DNA of 64,000 bases, from contig NZ_CP126170.1 in assembly GCF_033170385.1 (NCBI RefSeq), positions 1,698,001-1,762,000 on the forward strand, read 5' to 3'. Positions 37,317 to 47,425 of the stretch are shown in pieces. This DNA is from Xanthomonas rydalmerensis (GTDB lineage: Bacteria; Pseudomonadota; Gammaproteobacteria; Xanthomonadales; Xanthomonadaceae). The position numbers and the translations under genes are program-made. Each line of letters opens with the position of its first letter. Position 1 is the stretch's first letter. Under the pieces are notes generated by a model. It was not told the origin of the DNA. It was given only the letters and a program-made list of their open reading frames with translations, and did not search any database.

Positions 37317-37335
37317 CGCAGATCTCCTGCCAGGG

Positions 37336-37791
37336 TCATTCGCGGGTGCCGGCGCACAGCACTTCGGCGCAGGCCACGACCTTGCCGTCGACCTTGGCTT
37401 CGCCGTAGTACACCGCCATGTTGCGGATCACCCGCTTGATCTCCACGTGCAGCTCCAGCACGTCGCCGGGCACCACCTGGGCGCTGAAGCGGGCGTTGTC
37501 GACCTTGACCATGTAGAACAGCTTGGACTGCGCGTCGCGGCCCATCGCCAGTTGGGTCAGGATGCCGCCGGCCTGCGCCAGCGCCTCGATGATCAGCACG
37601 CCCGGCATGATCGGCTGGCCCGGGAAATGGCCCTGGAAGTACGGCTCGTTGATGCTCACATTCTTGTGCGCGACGATCCGGCGGTTCTCGAAATCCAGCG
37701 AGACCACCTTGTCCACCAGCAGGAACGGGTAGCGGTGCGGAAGCAGTGCGCGGATCTGGGCGATGTCCGGCAGGGGCTGATCGTGGCTCAT
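37336..37791 (-). CDS. fabZ: 3-hydroxyacyl-[acyl-carrier-protein] dehydratase
   Basis: A 151-aa hot-dog-fold enzyme of fatty acid elongation. It has the family signature [14 protein letters not shown], the catalytic His in [23 protein letters not shown] and the following Glu. It supplies enoyl-ACP for phospholipid synthesis while competing with LpxA for hydroxyacyl-ACP, hence its usual place between lpxD and lpxA. The start overlaps the lpxD stop (37788-37791). Confidence 0.97.
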   Translation of the reverse strand: MSHDQPLPDIAQIRALLPHRYPFLLVDKVVSLDFENRRIVAHKNVSINEPYFQGHFPGQPIMPGVLIIEALAQAGGILTQLAMGRDAQSKLFYMVKVDNARFSAQVVPGDVLELHVEIKRVIRNMAVYYGEAKVDGKVVACAEVLCAGTRE

Positions 37792-38810
37792 TCCTTCTCC
37801 TTGCTGACAGACAGGATGCGACGGGCCAGGGCATCGAGCTGCTTGAAGCGCGCGGCGTTCTTGCGCCACGTGCGGTTGTCGGTCAATGGGGTGCCGGACG
37901 AGTACTCGCCCGGCTCGTGGATGGAGTTGCGCACGACCGACTTGCCGGTGACCACGACCTTGTCGCAGATCTCCAGGTGGCCGACCACGCCGACCGCGCC
38001 GCCGAGCATCACGTAGCGGCCGATCTTGGCGCTGCCGGCGATGCCGGTGCAGCCGGCGATGGCGCTGTGCGCGCCGATGTGCACGTTGTGCGCGACCTGC
38101 ACCAGGTTGTCCAGGCGCACGTCTTCTTCGAGGGTGGTGTCTTCCAGCGCGCCGCGGTCCACGCAGGTGTTGGCGCCGATCTCGCAATCGTCGCCGATGC
38201 TGACCCCGCCCAGCTGCGGCACCTTGATCCAGCGGCCGGCGTCCATCGCCAGGCCAAAGCCGTCGGCGCCGAGCACCGCGCCGGGATGCACGCGCACGCG
38301 CTGGCCCAGGCGCACCCGGGTGACCAGGGTGACGCGGGCGATCAGTTCGCTGCCGGCGCCGACCTGGCAGTCCTCGCCGATCACGCAGCCGGGGCCGATC
38401 ACGCAGCCATCGCCGACCACGCTGCGCGCGCCGATGCTGACGAAGGCGCCGATGTGCGCGGTGGGCGCCACCTGTGCGCTGGGATCGATGCTGGCGCTGG
38501 GATGGACGCCCGGTGGACGCGCCGGCGCCACATCGAACAGCGCGGCGATCTTGGCGAAGGCGACATACGGATCGCGCGCGATCAGCGCCGTGCCCGGCGC
38601 GGCCTCGGCGTCGTCGGCACGCAGCACCACGATCGCCGCGGTGCTGTCGGCCAGTTGTGCGCGATAGCGGGGATTGGCCAGGAAGCTGAGCTGTCCCGGG
38701 CCGGCCTGCGCCAGCGTGGCCACGGCATGCACCGCAACGCTGCCGTCGCCATGCACCTGCAGGCCGAAACGCTCGGCGATCTCGTCAGCGGTATAGGTCG
38801 AAGTATTCAC
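37788..38810 (-). CDS. lpxD: UDP-3-O-(3-hydroxymyristoyl)glucosamine N-acyltransferase
   Basis: A 340-aa beta-helix acyltransferase, third step of lipid A synthesis. The N-terminal uridine-binding domain includes TYTADEIAERFGLQVHGDG and LSFLANPRYRAQL. A hexapeptide region follows from HPSASIDPSAQVAPTAHIG with the catalytic His in VQVAHNVHIG, and a C-terminal helix. Initiation is at GTG (38810). Upstream no skp gene is found before bamA, only 353 bp of hairpin-rich DNA. It is translationally coupled to fabZ. Confidence 0.97.
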   Translation of the reverse strand: MNTSTYTADEIAERFGLQVHGDGSVAVHAVATLAQAGPGQLSFLANPRYRAQLADSTAAIVVLRADDAEAAPGTALIARDPYVAFAKIAALFDVAPARPPGVHPSASIDPSAQVAPTAHIGAFVSIGARSVVGDGCVIGPGCVIGEDCQVGAGSELIARVTLVTRVRLGQRVRVHPGAVLGADGFGLAMDAGRWIKVPQLGGVSIGDDCEIGANTCVDRGALEDTTLEEDVRLDNLVQVAHNVHIGAHSAIAGCTGIAGSAKIGRYVMLGGAVGVVGHLEICDKVVVTGKSVVRNSIHEPGEYSSGTPLTDNRTWRKNAARFKQLDALARRILSVSKEKE

Positions 38811-38937
38811 CGGGGGATTCTACCGTGTGCCATCGACACGGTCATACGTACGGCCGCGTAGGGCGCGTGACCCGCTCGCGCAACACCGTCTCGAACAGCC
38901 TCGATCAATCTACAGGTGAGGATCAGCCTGCTGGAGC

Positions 38938-38961
38938 AAAGCCCCCTTTGGTAAAGGGGGC
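38938..38961 (-). terminator. Possible terminator (minus strand) in the bamA-lpxD gap
   Basis: Perfect 9-bp stem GCCCCCTTT/AAAGGGGGC with a 3-bp loop. On the minus strand it is followed by TTTGCTCC. The T-run is short, so this may be part of a dispersed repeat and not a terminator. Confidence 0.4.
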
Positions 38962-39125
38962 GCGCCGAAGGCATGGGGGTTCGGAGAGTAATGAGCCGGG
39001 GCCCGCGATTCGCAACGCGAATCGTGGGGCGTCAGCGCGAATGCGGTGACGCGCTCGGGGCGCGCCGAAGGCGCGGGGATTAGGCAGGCCACGCCCCAGC
39101 AGGTTTTCGCACCGCGAAAACCTGG

Positions 39126-39148
39126 CTGCCAGGGCAACGCCCTGGCAG
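39126..39148 (-). terminator. Probable terminator downstream of bamA
   Basis: CTGCCAGGGC-AAC-GCCCTGGCAG is a perfect 10-bp stem starting 16 bp after the bamA stop codon, followed on the minus strand by CCAGGTTTTCGC. The T-tract is four residues and offset, so strength is uncertain. Confidence 0.5.
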
Positions 39149-39163
39149 CGGGTGGGCAGTTCT

Positions 39164-41584
39164 TTAGAACTGACCACCAAAGGTGAACTGCAGACGCTCG
39201 ATCTCGTCGTTGTCTTCCTTCTTCAGCGGAACCGCATAGCTGATCGAGATCGGACCGACCGGCGCGCGCCACAGCAACGCGATGCCGGTGGAGGCACGCA
39301 GTTCGTTGGACTTGAAATTGTCCACGCCGTTGAACACGTTGCCGACGTCCACGAACGCCGAAATGCGCGCCGACGGGCTGTCGAACAGCTTCGGGAAGTA
39401 CATTTCCGCCGAACCCACGGTCTTGAACGAGCCGCCCAGCGGCTGGCCGCGGCTGTACGAGGCGGTGGCCTCCGAGCGCGGGCCGAGGGTGTTGTCCTCG
39501 AAGCCGCGGACCGAGTTGGTGCCGCCGGCGTAGAAGTTCTCGTAGAACGGCAGGCCCGAGGCGGTGACGCGGCGGACCAGGTTGGTGCCGTCGCAGGCCT
39601 GCGGGTTGTAGACCGGCGTGCCTTGCGCATCGGGCACGGTGACACCGCAGATGTCGCGCGAGACGTCGCTGCCGTAGCTGTCGCCGTAGCCGAACTCCGC
39701 GCGGGTATTGAGCACCAGCGCCGGCGAGATCGGCCAGTACTTGGAGATCTGGTAGTTGAGCTTCCAGTACTCCACGGTCGAGCCGGGCAGGGTGGCTTCC
39801 AGGCCCACGCGCTGGTACATGCCGCGGGTCGGCATGAAGTAGTCGTTGCGGGTGTCGCGCGCCCAGCCCAGTTCGCTGCGCCAGGCGTGGAAGGTCTTGG
39901 TCCCCATCGCGTCGATGTAGTTGATGATCGCCTGCGGGGTGAAGCCGGGATAGGTGGTGATCTGGTTGCTGTCCACGCCGAACATCAGCGAGACGCTGTC
40001 GGTTTCGGTGATCGGCACGCCGAAGATCACCTGCGCCGCGCCGTTGGTGCTGTTGTACTGCGCGGTGCCGAAGTCGGAGTAGTCCAGCTTGCGCCACGAC
40101 AGGTTGTAGCCCAGCGATACGCCGTCGTCGGTGAAGAACGGATTGGTGTAGGAGAACGCGTAGCGCTCCTGGTAGCTGCTGCGCGAGGCGTCCACCGAGA
40201 CGCGGTTGCCGCCGCCGAGGAAGTTGTTCTGCGACAGCTGCACCGAGGTGGTGACGCCGTAGGTCTGCGAGTAGCCCAGGCCGAAGGTGAAGCTGCCAGA
40301 GGTGGTCTCCTTGACGTTGTAGACCACGTCGACCTTGTCGTTGCTGCCCGGCACCGGCGGGGTTTCCACGTCCACCGACTCGAAGTAGCCCAGGCGCTGC
40401 AGGCGGATCTTGGAGCGGTCGATCGCCGCCTGCGAGTACCAGGTGTCCTCGAACTGGCGCATTTCGCGACGCAGCACTTCGTCGGAGGTGCGGGTGTTGC
40501 CGCGGAACACGATGCGCCGCACCGAAACGCGCGGACCCGGGGTCACCTGCAGGTTCACCGCCACCGTGCGCTTCTCGCGGTCGGTGGTCGGGATCGGGGT
40601 GACCTTGGCGAAGGCGTAGCCGATGTTGCTCAGGGTGTTGGTGATCGCGTCGGAGCTGTATTCCAGCAGCGCGCGCGAGAAGGTGTCGCCCGGCTTGGGG
40701 ATCACCAGCTTCTCGATCTCTTCCTGCGGCAGGATGGTGTCGCCGGTGACCTTGATGTCGGAGATCTTGTACTGCTCGCCTTCGGTGATGCCGGCGGTCA
40801 GGTACATGTCGCGCTTGTCGGGGCTGATCGCGACCTGGGTGGAGTCGACGCTGAAGTCGACGTAGCCGCGGTCCAGGTACCAGGAGTTGAGCTTCTCCAG
40901 GTCGCCGGACAGCTTTTCCTTGGAGTATTGGTCGTCGCGGCGGTACCAGGACAGCCAGTTGTGCTCGCGCGACTCCCAGTTCTCCATGATGTCCTGGTTG
41001 AGGAACTTCTCGGTGCCGATCAGGTTGACGTGGCGGATCTTGGCCGCCTTGCCTTCCTTGATCGCGATGGCCACGTCGACGCGGTTGCGGTCCAGCGGGC
41101 TCACCGTCGGGGTGATCTCGACGTTGTACTTGCCGCGGTTGTTGTACTGGCGGGTCAACTCCTGGGTCACCCGGTCCAGGCTCAGCCGGTCGAAGGTGCC
41201 GCCCTCGCTGAGGCCGATGTCGGACAGGCCCTTGAGCAGTTCCTCGCTCTTGATGTCCTTGTTGCCGGTGACGGTCAGCTTGTTGATCGCCGGACGCTCC
41301 TTGACCGTGACCACCAGGATGTTGCCCTGGCGGTCGACGCGCACGTCCTCGAAGAAGCCGGTGCGGTACAGCGCACGGATCGCCTCGGCGACCTTGGCCT
41401 CGTCCACGCTGTCGCCGCGTTCCACCGGCAGGTAGGTGAACACGGTGCCGGACGAAATGCGTTGCAGCCCGTCGACGCGGATGTCGCTGGCGGTGAAGGG
41501 CTCCGCTACCTGGGCCATGGCCGGCAGGCTGAGGCTGGCGGCGAGGGTGAGGGCAAGCAGGCGGCGAGTGGGAAATCTCGTCAT
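39164..41584 (-). CDS. bamA: Outer membrane protein assembly factor BamA
   Basis: An 806-aa Omp85 protein that folds and inserts outer-membrane beta-barrels. It has signal peptide (LLALTLAASLSLPAMAQ), five POTRA domains (about 25-425, starting FTASDIRVDGLQRISSGTVF), and a 16-strand barrel with the lid-loop motif VRGF (NSVRGFEDN). It ends in the C-terminal signature FTFGGQF. Length and order (rseP-bamA) are standard. A 36-residue cysteine-containing loop (DICGVTVPDAQ...QACDGTNLV) may be disulfide-linked. The ATG is at 41584. Confidence 0.98.
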   Translation of the reverse strand: MTRFPTRRLLALTLAASLSLPAMAQVAEPFTASDIRVDGLQRISSGTVFTYLPVERGDSVDEAKVAEAIRALYRTGFFEDVRVDRQGNILVVTVKERPAINKLTVTGNKDIKSEELLKGLSDIGLSEGGTFDRLSLDRVTQELTRQYNNRGKYNVEITPTVSPLDRNRVDVAIAIKEGKAAKIRHVNLIGTEKFLNQDIMENWESREHNWLSWYRRDDQYSKEKLSGDLEKLNSWYLDRGYVDFSVDSTQVAISPDKRDMYLTAGITEGEQYKISDIKVTGDTILPQEEIEKLVIPKPGDTFSRALLEYSSDAITNTLSNIGYAFAKVTPIPTTDREKRTVAVNLQVTPGPRVSVRRIVFRGNTRTSDEVLRREMRQFEDTWYSQAAIDRSKIRLQRLGYFESVDVETPPVPGSNDKVDVVYNVKETTSGSFTFGLGYSQTYGVTTSVQLSQNNFLGGGNRVSVDASRSSYQERYAFSYTNPFFTDDGVSLGYNLSWRKLDYSDFGTAQYNSTNGAAQVIFGVPITETDSVSLMFGVDSNQITTYPGFTPQAIINYIDAMGTKTFHAWRSELGWARDTRNDYFMPTRGMYQRVGLEATLPGSTVEYWKLNYQISKYWPISPALVLNTRAEFGYGDSYGSDVSRDICGVTVPDAQGTPVYNPQACDGTNLVRRVTASGLPFYENFYAGGTNSVRGFEDNTLGPRSEATASYSRGQPLGGSFKTVGSAEMYFPKLFDSPSARISAFVDVGNVFNGVDNFKSNELRASTGIALLWRAPVGPISISYAVPLKKEDNDEIERLQFTFGGQF

Positions 41585-41664
41585 GTCACGTCCGGTAGAG
41601 GTCGATATCGTTGTTGCATGGGCGCCGGCGCAAGACGACAGCGGGTCGAGTGGATCGGCGCGGG

Positions 41665-43023
41665 TCATCGCAGTGCCTGGCCGAAGAGGTCGTTGTAGAA
41701 CGCCAACCCCATCAGTCCTGCCAGCAACGTCAGGCCCACGAACTGCCCTGCCGCCATGGCGCGCTCGCTCAGCGGGCTGCCCTTGACCAACTCGATAAGG
41801 TAATACAGCAAGTGCCCGCCGTCCAAGATCGGGATCGGCAGCAGGTTCATGATCGCCAGGCTCAGCGACAGCAGGGCCAGGAAATTCAGGAACCAGTCCG
41901 GGCCCTGCTTGGCCGAGACGTTGGCGACCTTGGCGATGGTGATCGGGCCGGACACGTTCTTCAGCGAGGCCTCGCCGGTCAGCATGCGGCGCAGGATGCC
42001 GAGGGTGTCGCCGGCCAGCCGGCCGGTCTCGCGGAAGGCGACCGGGATCGCCGCCAGCGGGCCGTAGCGCAGGGTGGCGTCGTAGGCCGGCCGGCGCTGC
42101 TCGCCGATGCCCACGCCCAGCTTCCAGCTCGGCGCGCCGGGGCCGGCGGTCGGCTTGAGATGAACCTCCAGCGCCAGCCGCTCGCCGTTGCGCTCGACCT
42201 CGATCAGGCCGTTGCCGCCGTCGCGGCCCAGCGCCTGCACCCGTGGCGCGACCTGGTCGGCGCTGGTGATCGGGGCGCCGTCCACCGCCAGCACGCGGTC
42301 GCCGGGGCGCAGCACGCCGTCGGCGGCCGAGCCGGCGGCGACGTTGGCGATGACCGCCGGCTGCAGGGTGAAGCGCCAGGTCAGGCCGGCCAGGGCCGGC
42401 ACCTGCTGCTCGTCGAAGCCGACCGGCAGCTGCGACAGGCGCAGGGTATGGGTGCGGCTGGCGCCGTCCTGCGCGTCCTCGGTCTGCACCGGCACGTCCT
42501 CGCGGTCCATGGCGGCGACGGTCAACTGCATGGCTGCCTCGCTCCAGGTCGCGACGTCGCGGTCGCCGACGCGGACGATGCGCTCGCCGGGCTGGAACCC
42601 GGCCTGCTGGGCCAGGCCCTCGGCGCGGCCGACGATCGGCGCGTAGTCCTGCTTGCCGATCACGAACATGGCCCACAGCAGCGCCACGCACAGGATCAGG
42701 TTGGCGATGGGGCCGGCGGCGACGATGGCGATGCGCTGCCATACGCTCTTGTTGTTGAAGGCCTGCGATCGCTCGGCCGGGGCCACCTCGCCCTCGCGCT
42801 CGTCGAGCATCTTCACGTAGCCGCCGAGCGGGATCGCGGCGATCGCGAACTCGGTGCCGTGGCGGTCGTAGCGCGACCACAGCGGCTTGCCGAAGCCCAC
42901 CGAGAAGCGCAGCACCTTGACCCCGCAGCGGCGGGCGACCCAGAAATGGCCGAACTCGTGGAAGGTCACCAGGATGCCCAGGCTGACCAGCATCCACCAG
43001 ATGGAGCCAAAGAAATTACCCAT
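41665..43023 (-). CDS. rseP: Intramembrane zinc metalloprotease RseP
   Basis: A 452-aa site-2 protease that cleaves the anti-sigma factor of the envelope stress sigma E and clears signal peptides. The zinc motif HEFGH (H22, E23, H26) is in the first transmembrane segment, the second active-site motif is LPIPILDGGHLLYY, and two PDZ domains lie between (GEASGA-type loops GFQPGERIVRVGDRDV and GVLRPGDRVLAVDGAPI). It lies between dxr and bamA in the conserved order. Confidence 0.97.
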   Translation of the reverse strand: MGNFFGSIWWMLVSLGILVTFHEFGHFWVARRCGVKVLRFSVGFGKPLWSRYDRHGTEFAIAAIPLGGYVKMLDEREGEVAPAERSQAFNNKSVWQRIAIVAAGPIANLILCVALLWAMFVIGKQDYAPIVGRAEGLAQQAGFQPGERIVRVGDRDVATWSEAAMQLTVAAMDREDVPVQTEDAQDGASRTHTLRLSQLPVGFDEQQVPALAGLTWRFTLQPAVIANVAAGSAADGVLRPGDRVLAVDGAPITSADQVAPRVQALGRDGGNGLIEVERNGERLALEVHLKPTAGPGAPSWKLGVGIGEQRRPAYDATLRYGPLAAIPVAFRETGRLAGDTLGILRRMLTGEASLKNVSGPITIAKVANVSAKQGPDWFLNFLALLSLSLAIMNLLPIPILDGGHLLYYLIELVKGSPLSERAMAAGQFVGLTLLAGLMGLAFYNDLFGQALR

Positions 43024-43049
43024 GCGCGTGGCTCATGGCGGCGTGGGAA

Positions 43050-44255
43050 TCAAGCATGGGCGAATTGGCGGGCAATGGCGAGTTCGGTGATCTTGCGCGA
43101 TTGCGCATCCGCCGCCAGCAATGCGTCCAGGGAATCGGCCGCGACCGCAGGCAGCTCGGTCAGGGCGTTCTCGACCAGCGCAGGAATCGATAGGAAACCG
43201 ATCCGGCCCTGAAGAAAGGCTGAAACAGCCACTTCGTTGGCCGCGTTCAGGATCGCCGGGGCGCTGCCGCCGGCCTGCATCGCGCGCCAGGCCAGGCCCA
43301 GGCAGGGGAAGGCGTCCAGATCAGGCGCCTCGAAATCCAGCCGGCCCTGCGCCAGCAGGTCCAGCCCGGCGACCCCGGAGGCGATCCGGTCCGGCCAGCC
43401 CAGGCCCACCGCCAGGGTGGTGCGCATGTCGGGCAGGCCCATCTGCGCCAGGGTCGAGCCGTCGATGAACTCGACCAGCGAATGCACCAGGCTCTGCGGG
43501 TGCACCAGCACCTCGATGCGCTCGGGCGCCAGCGCGAACAGGTGGTGGGCCTCGATCACTTCCAGGCCCTTGTTCATCAACGTCGCCGAATCGACGGAGA
43601 TCTTCGGCCCCATCGACCACTTCGGGTGCGCAACGGCCTGCGCCGGGGTCACCGCCTGCAGGCGCGCGCGGTCCCAGCCGCGGAACGGACCGCCGGAGGC
43701 GGTCAGCAGCACACGCCGTACTTCGGCGCCGGTCTGGCGCGAACGCAGGCACTGGAAGATGGCGTTGTGCTCGCTGTCAATCGGGATGATCTCGGCGCCG
43801 GCCGCCGCGGCGGCAGCCGTGACCAGCTCGCCGGCCAGCACCAGGGCCTCCTTGTTCGCCAGCAGTAGACGCTTGCCGGCGCGGGCCGCGGCCAGGGTCG
43901 AGGCGAGGCCCGCGGCACCGACGATGGCGGCGACCACGCTGTCGCAGGCGTCGCTGGCCACCAGCTGGTCCAGCGCGGCGTCGCCGGCATGCGCCTGGGT
44001 CGCCAGCCCGGCCGCGCGCAGACCGTCGCGCAGCGCCGGGTACAGGTCCGGATCGGCGATCACCGCATGGGCGGGGCGATGCGTGGCGCACAGCGCCAGC
44101 AGCGCGTCGACATTGCGCCCGGCCGCCAGCACGCCGGCGCGCAGGCGCTGGGGATGGCGCGCGATCACGTCCAGCGCCGAGGCGCCGATCGAGCCGGTGG
44201 CGCCGAGCACGGCGATGGTGCGCACCGTGTCGGCTTTGCTGCGTTGCGTGTTCAC
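43050..44255 (-). CDS. dxr: 1-deoxy-D-xylulose 5-phosphate reductoisomerase
   Basis: A 401-aa enzyme committing DXP to the MEP isoprenoid pathway. The NADPH-binding [18 protein letters not shown] is near the N-terminus. Metal and substrate residues are in [29 protein letters not shown] and [13 protein letters not shown], with [30 protein letters not shown] further on. Initiation is at GTG (44255), 5 bp after cdsA. It shares the operon with uppS and cdsA, linking isoprenoid and phospholipid supply to the envelope. Confidence 0.97.
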   Translation of the reverse strand: MNTQRSKADTVRTIAVLGATGSIGASALDVIARHPQRLRAGVLAAGRNVDALLALCATHRPAHAVIADPDLYPALRDGLRAAGLATQAHAGDAALDQLVASDACDSVVAAIVGAAGLASTLAAARAGKRLLLANKEALVLAGELVTAAAAAAGAEIIPIDSEHNAIFQCLRSRQTGAEVRRVLLTASGGPFRGWDRARLQAVTPAQAVAHPKWSMGPKISVDSATLMNKGLEVIEAHHLFALAPERIEVLVHPQSLVHSLVEFIDGSTLAQMGLPDMRTTLAVGLGWPDRIASGVAGLDLLAQGRLDFEAPDLDAFPCLGLAWRAMQAGGSAPAILNAANEVAVSAFLQGRIGFLSIPALVENALTELPAVAADSLDALLAADAQSRKITELAIARQFAHA

Positions 44256-44260
44256 TGGCC

Positions 44261-45085
44261 TCAGAACCCGAAGATGTCCTTGCCCAGCGCGAAGATCGGC
44301 AGCGCCGCCAGCACGCCGTCGATCCGGTCCAGCACGCCGCCGTGACCGGGAATCACGTTGCCCGAGTCCTTGGCGCCGACGTGGCGCTTGAGCAGGCTTT
44401 CGAACAGGTCGCCGACCACCGAGGCCAGCACGCTGACCGCGGCCACGATCAGCAGCCCGGGCAGGTGCGGCAGGGTCACCCCGGCCAGCCAGCCGAAGCC
44501 GGCGGCCACGATCAGGCCGGCCAGCAAGCCGCCGATCAGGCCTTCCAAGGTCTTGTTGGGGCTGATCCGCGGCGCCAGCTTGTGCTTGCCGAACTGGCGG
44601 CCGGCGAAATAGGCGCCGGAATCGGCGGCCCACACCGTGGCCAGGGCGGTCAGCAGCCAGCGGTGACCGTTCGGCTCGCTGGCGTGGATCAGGCCCAGCG
44701 CGGCCCAGGCCGGGACGATCGCCAGGGTGCCGGCGGCGAGCTTGAACACCCGCGCATAGGTGGCGTGGTCGGAGCCGAAGCGGTAGAAGCCCAGCCACAG
44801 CAGCGCCGCGCACCACCAGCCGACGCCGATCAGGGTGGTCAGCTGGAACAGCACCAGCGAGCCGGCCGAGGCCCACACCAGCAGCACCATCAGCAGCAGG
44901 TTGAGCATCAGCAGGATGGTGCGCGGCAGGGTGTCGTCGACCTCGGCCAGCTTCAGCCATTCCCACAGGCCGATCAGGAAGATCAACGCGGCCAGCGCGA
45001 CCAGCCACTGGGTCGGCAGCAGCAGAATGGCGCAGATGGCCAGCGGGGCCATGATCAGCGCGGCGATGACGCGGGTACGGGTCAT
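44261..45085 (-). CDS. cdsA: Phosphatidate cytidylyltransferase
   Basis: A 274-aa multi-pass inner-membrane enzyme producing CDP-diacylglycerol. About eight hydrophobic helices precede the CDS signature ([17 protein letters not shown]) near the C-terminus, and [15 protein letters not shown] is the other conserved block. The start overlaps the uppS stop (45082-45085, ATGA). Confidence 0.97.
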   Translation of the reverse strand: MTRTRVIAALIMAPLAICAILLLPTQWLVALAALIFLIGLWEWLKLAEVDDTLPRTILLMLNLLLMVLLVWASAGSLVLFQLTTLIGVGWWCAALLWLGFYRFGSDHATYARVFKLAAGTLAIVPAWAALGLIHASEPNGHRWLLTALATVWAADSGAYFAGRQFGKHKLAPRISPNKTLEGLIGGLLAGLIVAAGFGWLAGVTLPHLPGLLIVAAVSVLASVVGDLFESLLKRHVGAKDSGNVIPGHGGVLDRIDGVLAALPIFALGKDIFGF

Positions 45086-45843
45086 GCGGAAACGTTCTCC
45101 GTCGCCGCTTCGGCGACCTGCGCGCTGGTGAGGCCGAAACGCCGCTCGCGGCGGGCGTAGTCGTCCAGGGCTTGTTGCAGCACCTCCGGTCCGAACTCGG
45201 GCCAGAGGGTCTCGGTGAACCACAGTTCGGTATAGGCCAGCTGCCACAGCAGGAAGTTGCTGATGCGCAGGTCGCCGCCGGTGCGGATGAACAGGTCCGG
45301 CGGCGGCAGGTCGGCCAGCGCCATGCGCGCCGACAGGGCGTCCTCGTCGATTTGCTCCGGGCGCAGGCGCCCGGCGGCGACGTCCTCGGCCAGCGCGCGT
45401 GCGGCCAGGGCGATGTCCTGGCGGCCGCCGTAGCTGGCGGCGATCGACAGGTGCAGGGCCTGGTTGTCGCGGGTGCGCGCCTCGGCCTGGGCCATGCGCT
45501 CGCACAGCGACGGCGCGAAGCGCGAACGGTCGCCGATGAAGCGCACGCGCACGCCGCGTCGCTGCAGCTCCTCGACCTCGCGATCGAGTGCGTGCAGGAA
45601 CAGCTTCATCAGCGCGTCCACTTCCTCCTGCGGGCGCCCCCAGTTCTCGCTGGAAAAGGCGAACAGGGTCAGCGCGCCGATGCCGCGCTCCAGGCAGAAA
45701 TCGATGGTGCGGTTGACCGCGCGGGCGCCGGCACGGTGGCCGATCACGCGCGGCCGACGGCGGCGCTGCGCCCAGCGGCCGTTGCCATCCATGATGATGG
45801 CCAGATGGCGGGGCAGGGACATGGGGACGGGGTCGGAAGGCAT
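45082..45843 (-). CDS. uppS: Undecaprenyl pyrophosphate synthase
   Basis: A 253-aa cis-prenyltransferase making the C55 lipid carrier for peptidoglycan and O-antigen. It has the substrate loop [16 protein letters not shown] near the N-terminus, [14 protein letters not shown], and the C-terminal [30 protein letters not shown]. An alternative start 7 codons downstream ([11 protein letters not shown]) is possible and closer to the family length; neither has a clear ribosome-binding site. Confidence 0.97.
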   Translation of the reverse strand: MPSDPVPMSLPRHLAIIMDGNGRWAQRRRRPRVIGHRAGARAVNRTIDFCLERGIGALTLFAFSSENWGRPQEEVDALMKLFLHALDREVEELQRRGVRVRFIGDRSRFAPSLCERMAQAEARTRDNQALHLSIAASYGGRQDIALAARALAEDVAAGRLRPEQIDEDALSARMALADLPPPDLFIRTGGDLRISNFLLWQLAYTELWFTETLWPEFGPEVLQQALDDYARRERRFGLTSAQVAEAATENVSA

Positions 45844-45860
45844 GGCCGGCAGGCGCAGGC

Positions 45861-46418
45861 TCAGACCGCCATCAGTTCCTGTTCCTTGCCCTTGACCACG
45901 TCGTCCACGTCCTTGATCGCCTTGTCGGTCAGCTTCTGGATGTCGTCCTCGCTGGCGCGGGCTTCGTCCTCGGTGACCTTCTTGTCCTTCAGCAGATCCT
46001 TGACCTGCTGGTTGGCGTCGCGGCGGATGTTGCGGATCGCGACCTTGGTGTCCTCGCCTTCGCCGTGCACGACCTTGGACAGCTCACGGCGGCGTTCCTC
46101 GGTGAGGGCGGGGAGGTTGAGGCGGATGGTGGTGCCGGCGGTGTTCGGGGTCAGGCCCAGGTCCGAGGCCAGGATCGCCTTCTCGACCGCGCTGACCATC
46201 TGCTTTTCCCACGGGGTGATGGTCAGCGAGCGGGCGTCGGCGACGGCCACGCTGGCGACCTGGCTCAGCGGCATGTCCGAGCCGTAGTAGTTGACCTTCA
46301 GGTGCTCGACCAGCGCGGTCGACGCGCGCCCGGTGCGCACCTTGACGAGCGTATGACGCAGCGCGTCGATGCTCTTGGCCATGCGGGTCTGTGCGTCTTG
46401 CTTGATTTCGTTGAGCAT
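45861..46418 (-). CDS. frr: Ribosome recycling factor
   Basis: A 185-aa factor of exact family length that splits post-termination ribosomes together with EF-G. Conserved segments are LNEIKQDAQTRMAKSIDALRHTLVKVRTGRAS, YYGSDMPLSQVA, NLPALTEERRRELSKVVHGEGEDTKVAIRNIRRDAN and the C-terminal KEQELMAV. It lies between pyrH and uppS in the usual order, separated from pyrH by heptad element copy G. Confidence 0.98.
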   Translation of the reverse strand: MLNEIKQDAQTRMAKSIDALRHTLVKVRTGRASTALVEHLKVNYYGSDMPLSQVASVAVADARSLTITPWEKQMVSAVEKAILASDLGLTPNTAGTTIRLNLPALTEERRRELSKVVHGEGEDTKVAIRNIRRDANQQVKDLLKDKKVTEDEARASEDDIQKLTDKAIKDVDDVVKGKEQELMAV

Positions 46419-46476
46419 CGCCGGTGTCCGTGCTGAATCTGAATCGGACGATTATAGCCGGGAAAGGCGTGGGGCC

Positions 46477-46611
46477 GGGATTGGGGATTCGGGATTGGGG
46501 ATTCGTAAAAGCCGCGCTTCAGGCGCATGCACCGCGGTGGCTTTTACCGCAGGCGCGATGCTGCAGCGCGCAATGCTCTTGCGAATCCCCAATTCCCAAT
46601 TGCCAATCCCG
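46477..46611. repeat. Heptad palindromic element, copy G (pyrH-frr intergenic)
   Basis: The left arm GGGATTGGGGATTCGGGATTGGGGATTCG is at 46477-46505 and the right arm at 46582-46611 (slightly decayed: CGAATCCCCAATTCCCAATTGCCAATCCCG). The loop is 76 bp. It ends 10 bp before the pyrH stop codon side and begins about 58 bp from the frr start. Confidence 0.85.
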
Positions 46612-46621
46612 GGTCGAGGCG

Positions 46622-47344
46622 TCAGCCCCGACCCTTCACCAACGTGCCGATCTCGGCACCGCGCAGGATCTTCAGCAGTTCGCCGGGCTGGCCCATGTTG
46701 AAGATGCGCAGCGGCAGGTCGCTGTCGCGGGCCAGGGCGAAGGCGGCGGTGTCCATCACCTCGAGGTTGCGGGCGATGACCTCGTCGTAGGTCAGGCTGT
46801 CGAAGCGCACTGCGTCGGCGTGCTTCTTCGGGTCCTTGTCGTACACGCCGTCGACCTTGGTCGCCTTCAGCAGCAGGTCGGCGCCGATCTCGATCGCGCG
46901 CAGCGCCGCGCCGGAGTCGGTGGTGAAGAAGGGGTTGCCGGTGCCGGCGGCGAAGATCGCGATGCGGCCCTTTTCCAGGTGGCGGATCGCGCGGCGGCGG
47001 ATGAAGTCCTCGCACACGTCGTTGATCTTGATCGCGCTCATCACCCGCACCTTGGCGCCGAGCTTCTCCAGCGCGTCCTGCATCGCCAGCGCGTTGATGA
47101 CGGTGGCGAGCATGCCCATGTGGTCGCCGGTGACCCGGTCCATGCCGCCGGCGGCCAGGCCGGCGCCGCGGAAGATGTTGCCGCCGCCGATCACCAGCGC
47201 CACTTCCGCGCCGGCCTGCTGCGCCTCGATCACCTCATGGGCCAGGCGATTGATGATCTTGGGATCGATGCCGTAGTCCCCGTCCCCCATCAGCGCTTCG
47301 CCGGAAAGTTTCAACAGGATACGGCGATAGGCGAGCTGGGACAT
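46622..47344 (-). CDS. pyrH: Uridylate kinase
   Basis: A 240-aa hexameric UMP kinase of the amino-acid-kinase fold. It has [14 protein letters not shown] at the N-terminus, [40 protein letters not shown] and [17 protein letters not shown] chose the ATG at 47344 ([13 protein letters not shown]); an upstream in-frame start adds a non-homologous 11 residues. It is the first gene after the HDOD/GGDEF insertion, with 81 bp between. Confidence 0.97.
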   Translation of the reverse strand: MSQLAYRRILLKLSGEALMGDGDYGIDPKIINRLAHEVIEAQQAGAEVALVIGGGNIFRGAGLAAGGMDRVTGDHMGMLATVINALAMQDALEKLGAKVRVMSAIKINDVCEDFIRRRAIRHLEKGRIAIFAAGTGNPFFTTDSGAALRAIEIGADLLLKATKVDGVYDKDPKKHADAVRFDSLTYDEVIARNLEVMDTAAFALARDSDLPLRIFNMGQPGELLKILRGAEIGTLVKGRG

Positions 47345-47425
47345 GGCGACCTCGTTGGGGGATGACGGGCAAACCACACGATTTTAGCCGATGCGCGCCA
47401 GCGCGTCTGTGCAGTCGGCGATGCT

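Larger units (their letters stand above)
38811..39163. other. Intergenic hairpin mosaic between bamA and lpxD
   Basis: 353 bp without a gene. It contains a perfect hairpin GCCCCCTTT-GGT-AAAGGGGGC (38941-38961), CGATTCGC-AAC-GCGAATCG (39006-39024), two copies of GCGCGCCGAAGGC (near 38960 and 39061) each followed by a G-run, and the bamA-proximal hairpin at 39126-39148. In enteric bacteria skp occupies this position; no Skp-like frame is present. Confidence 0.65.
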
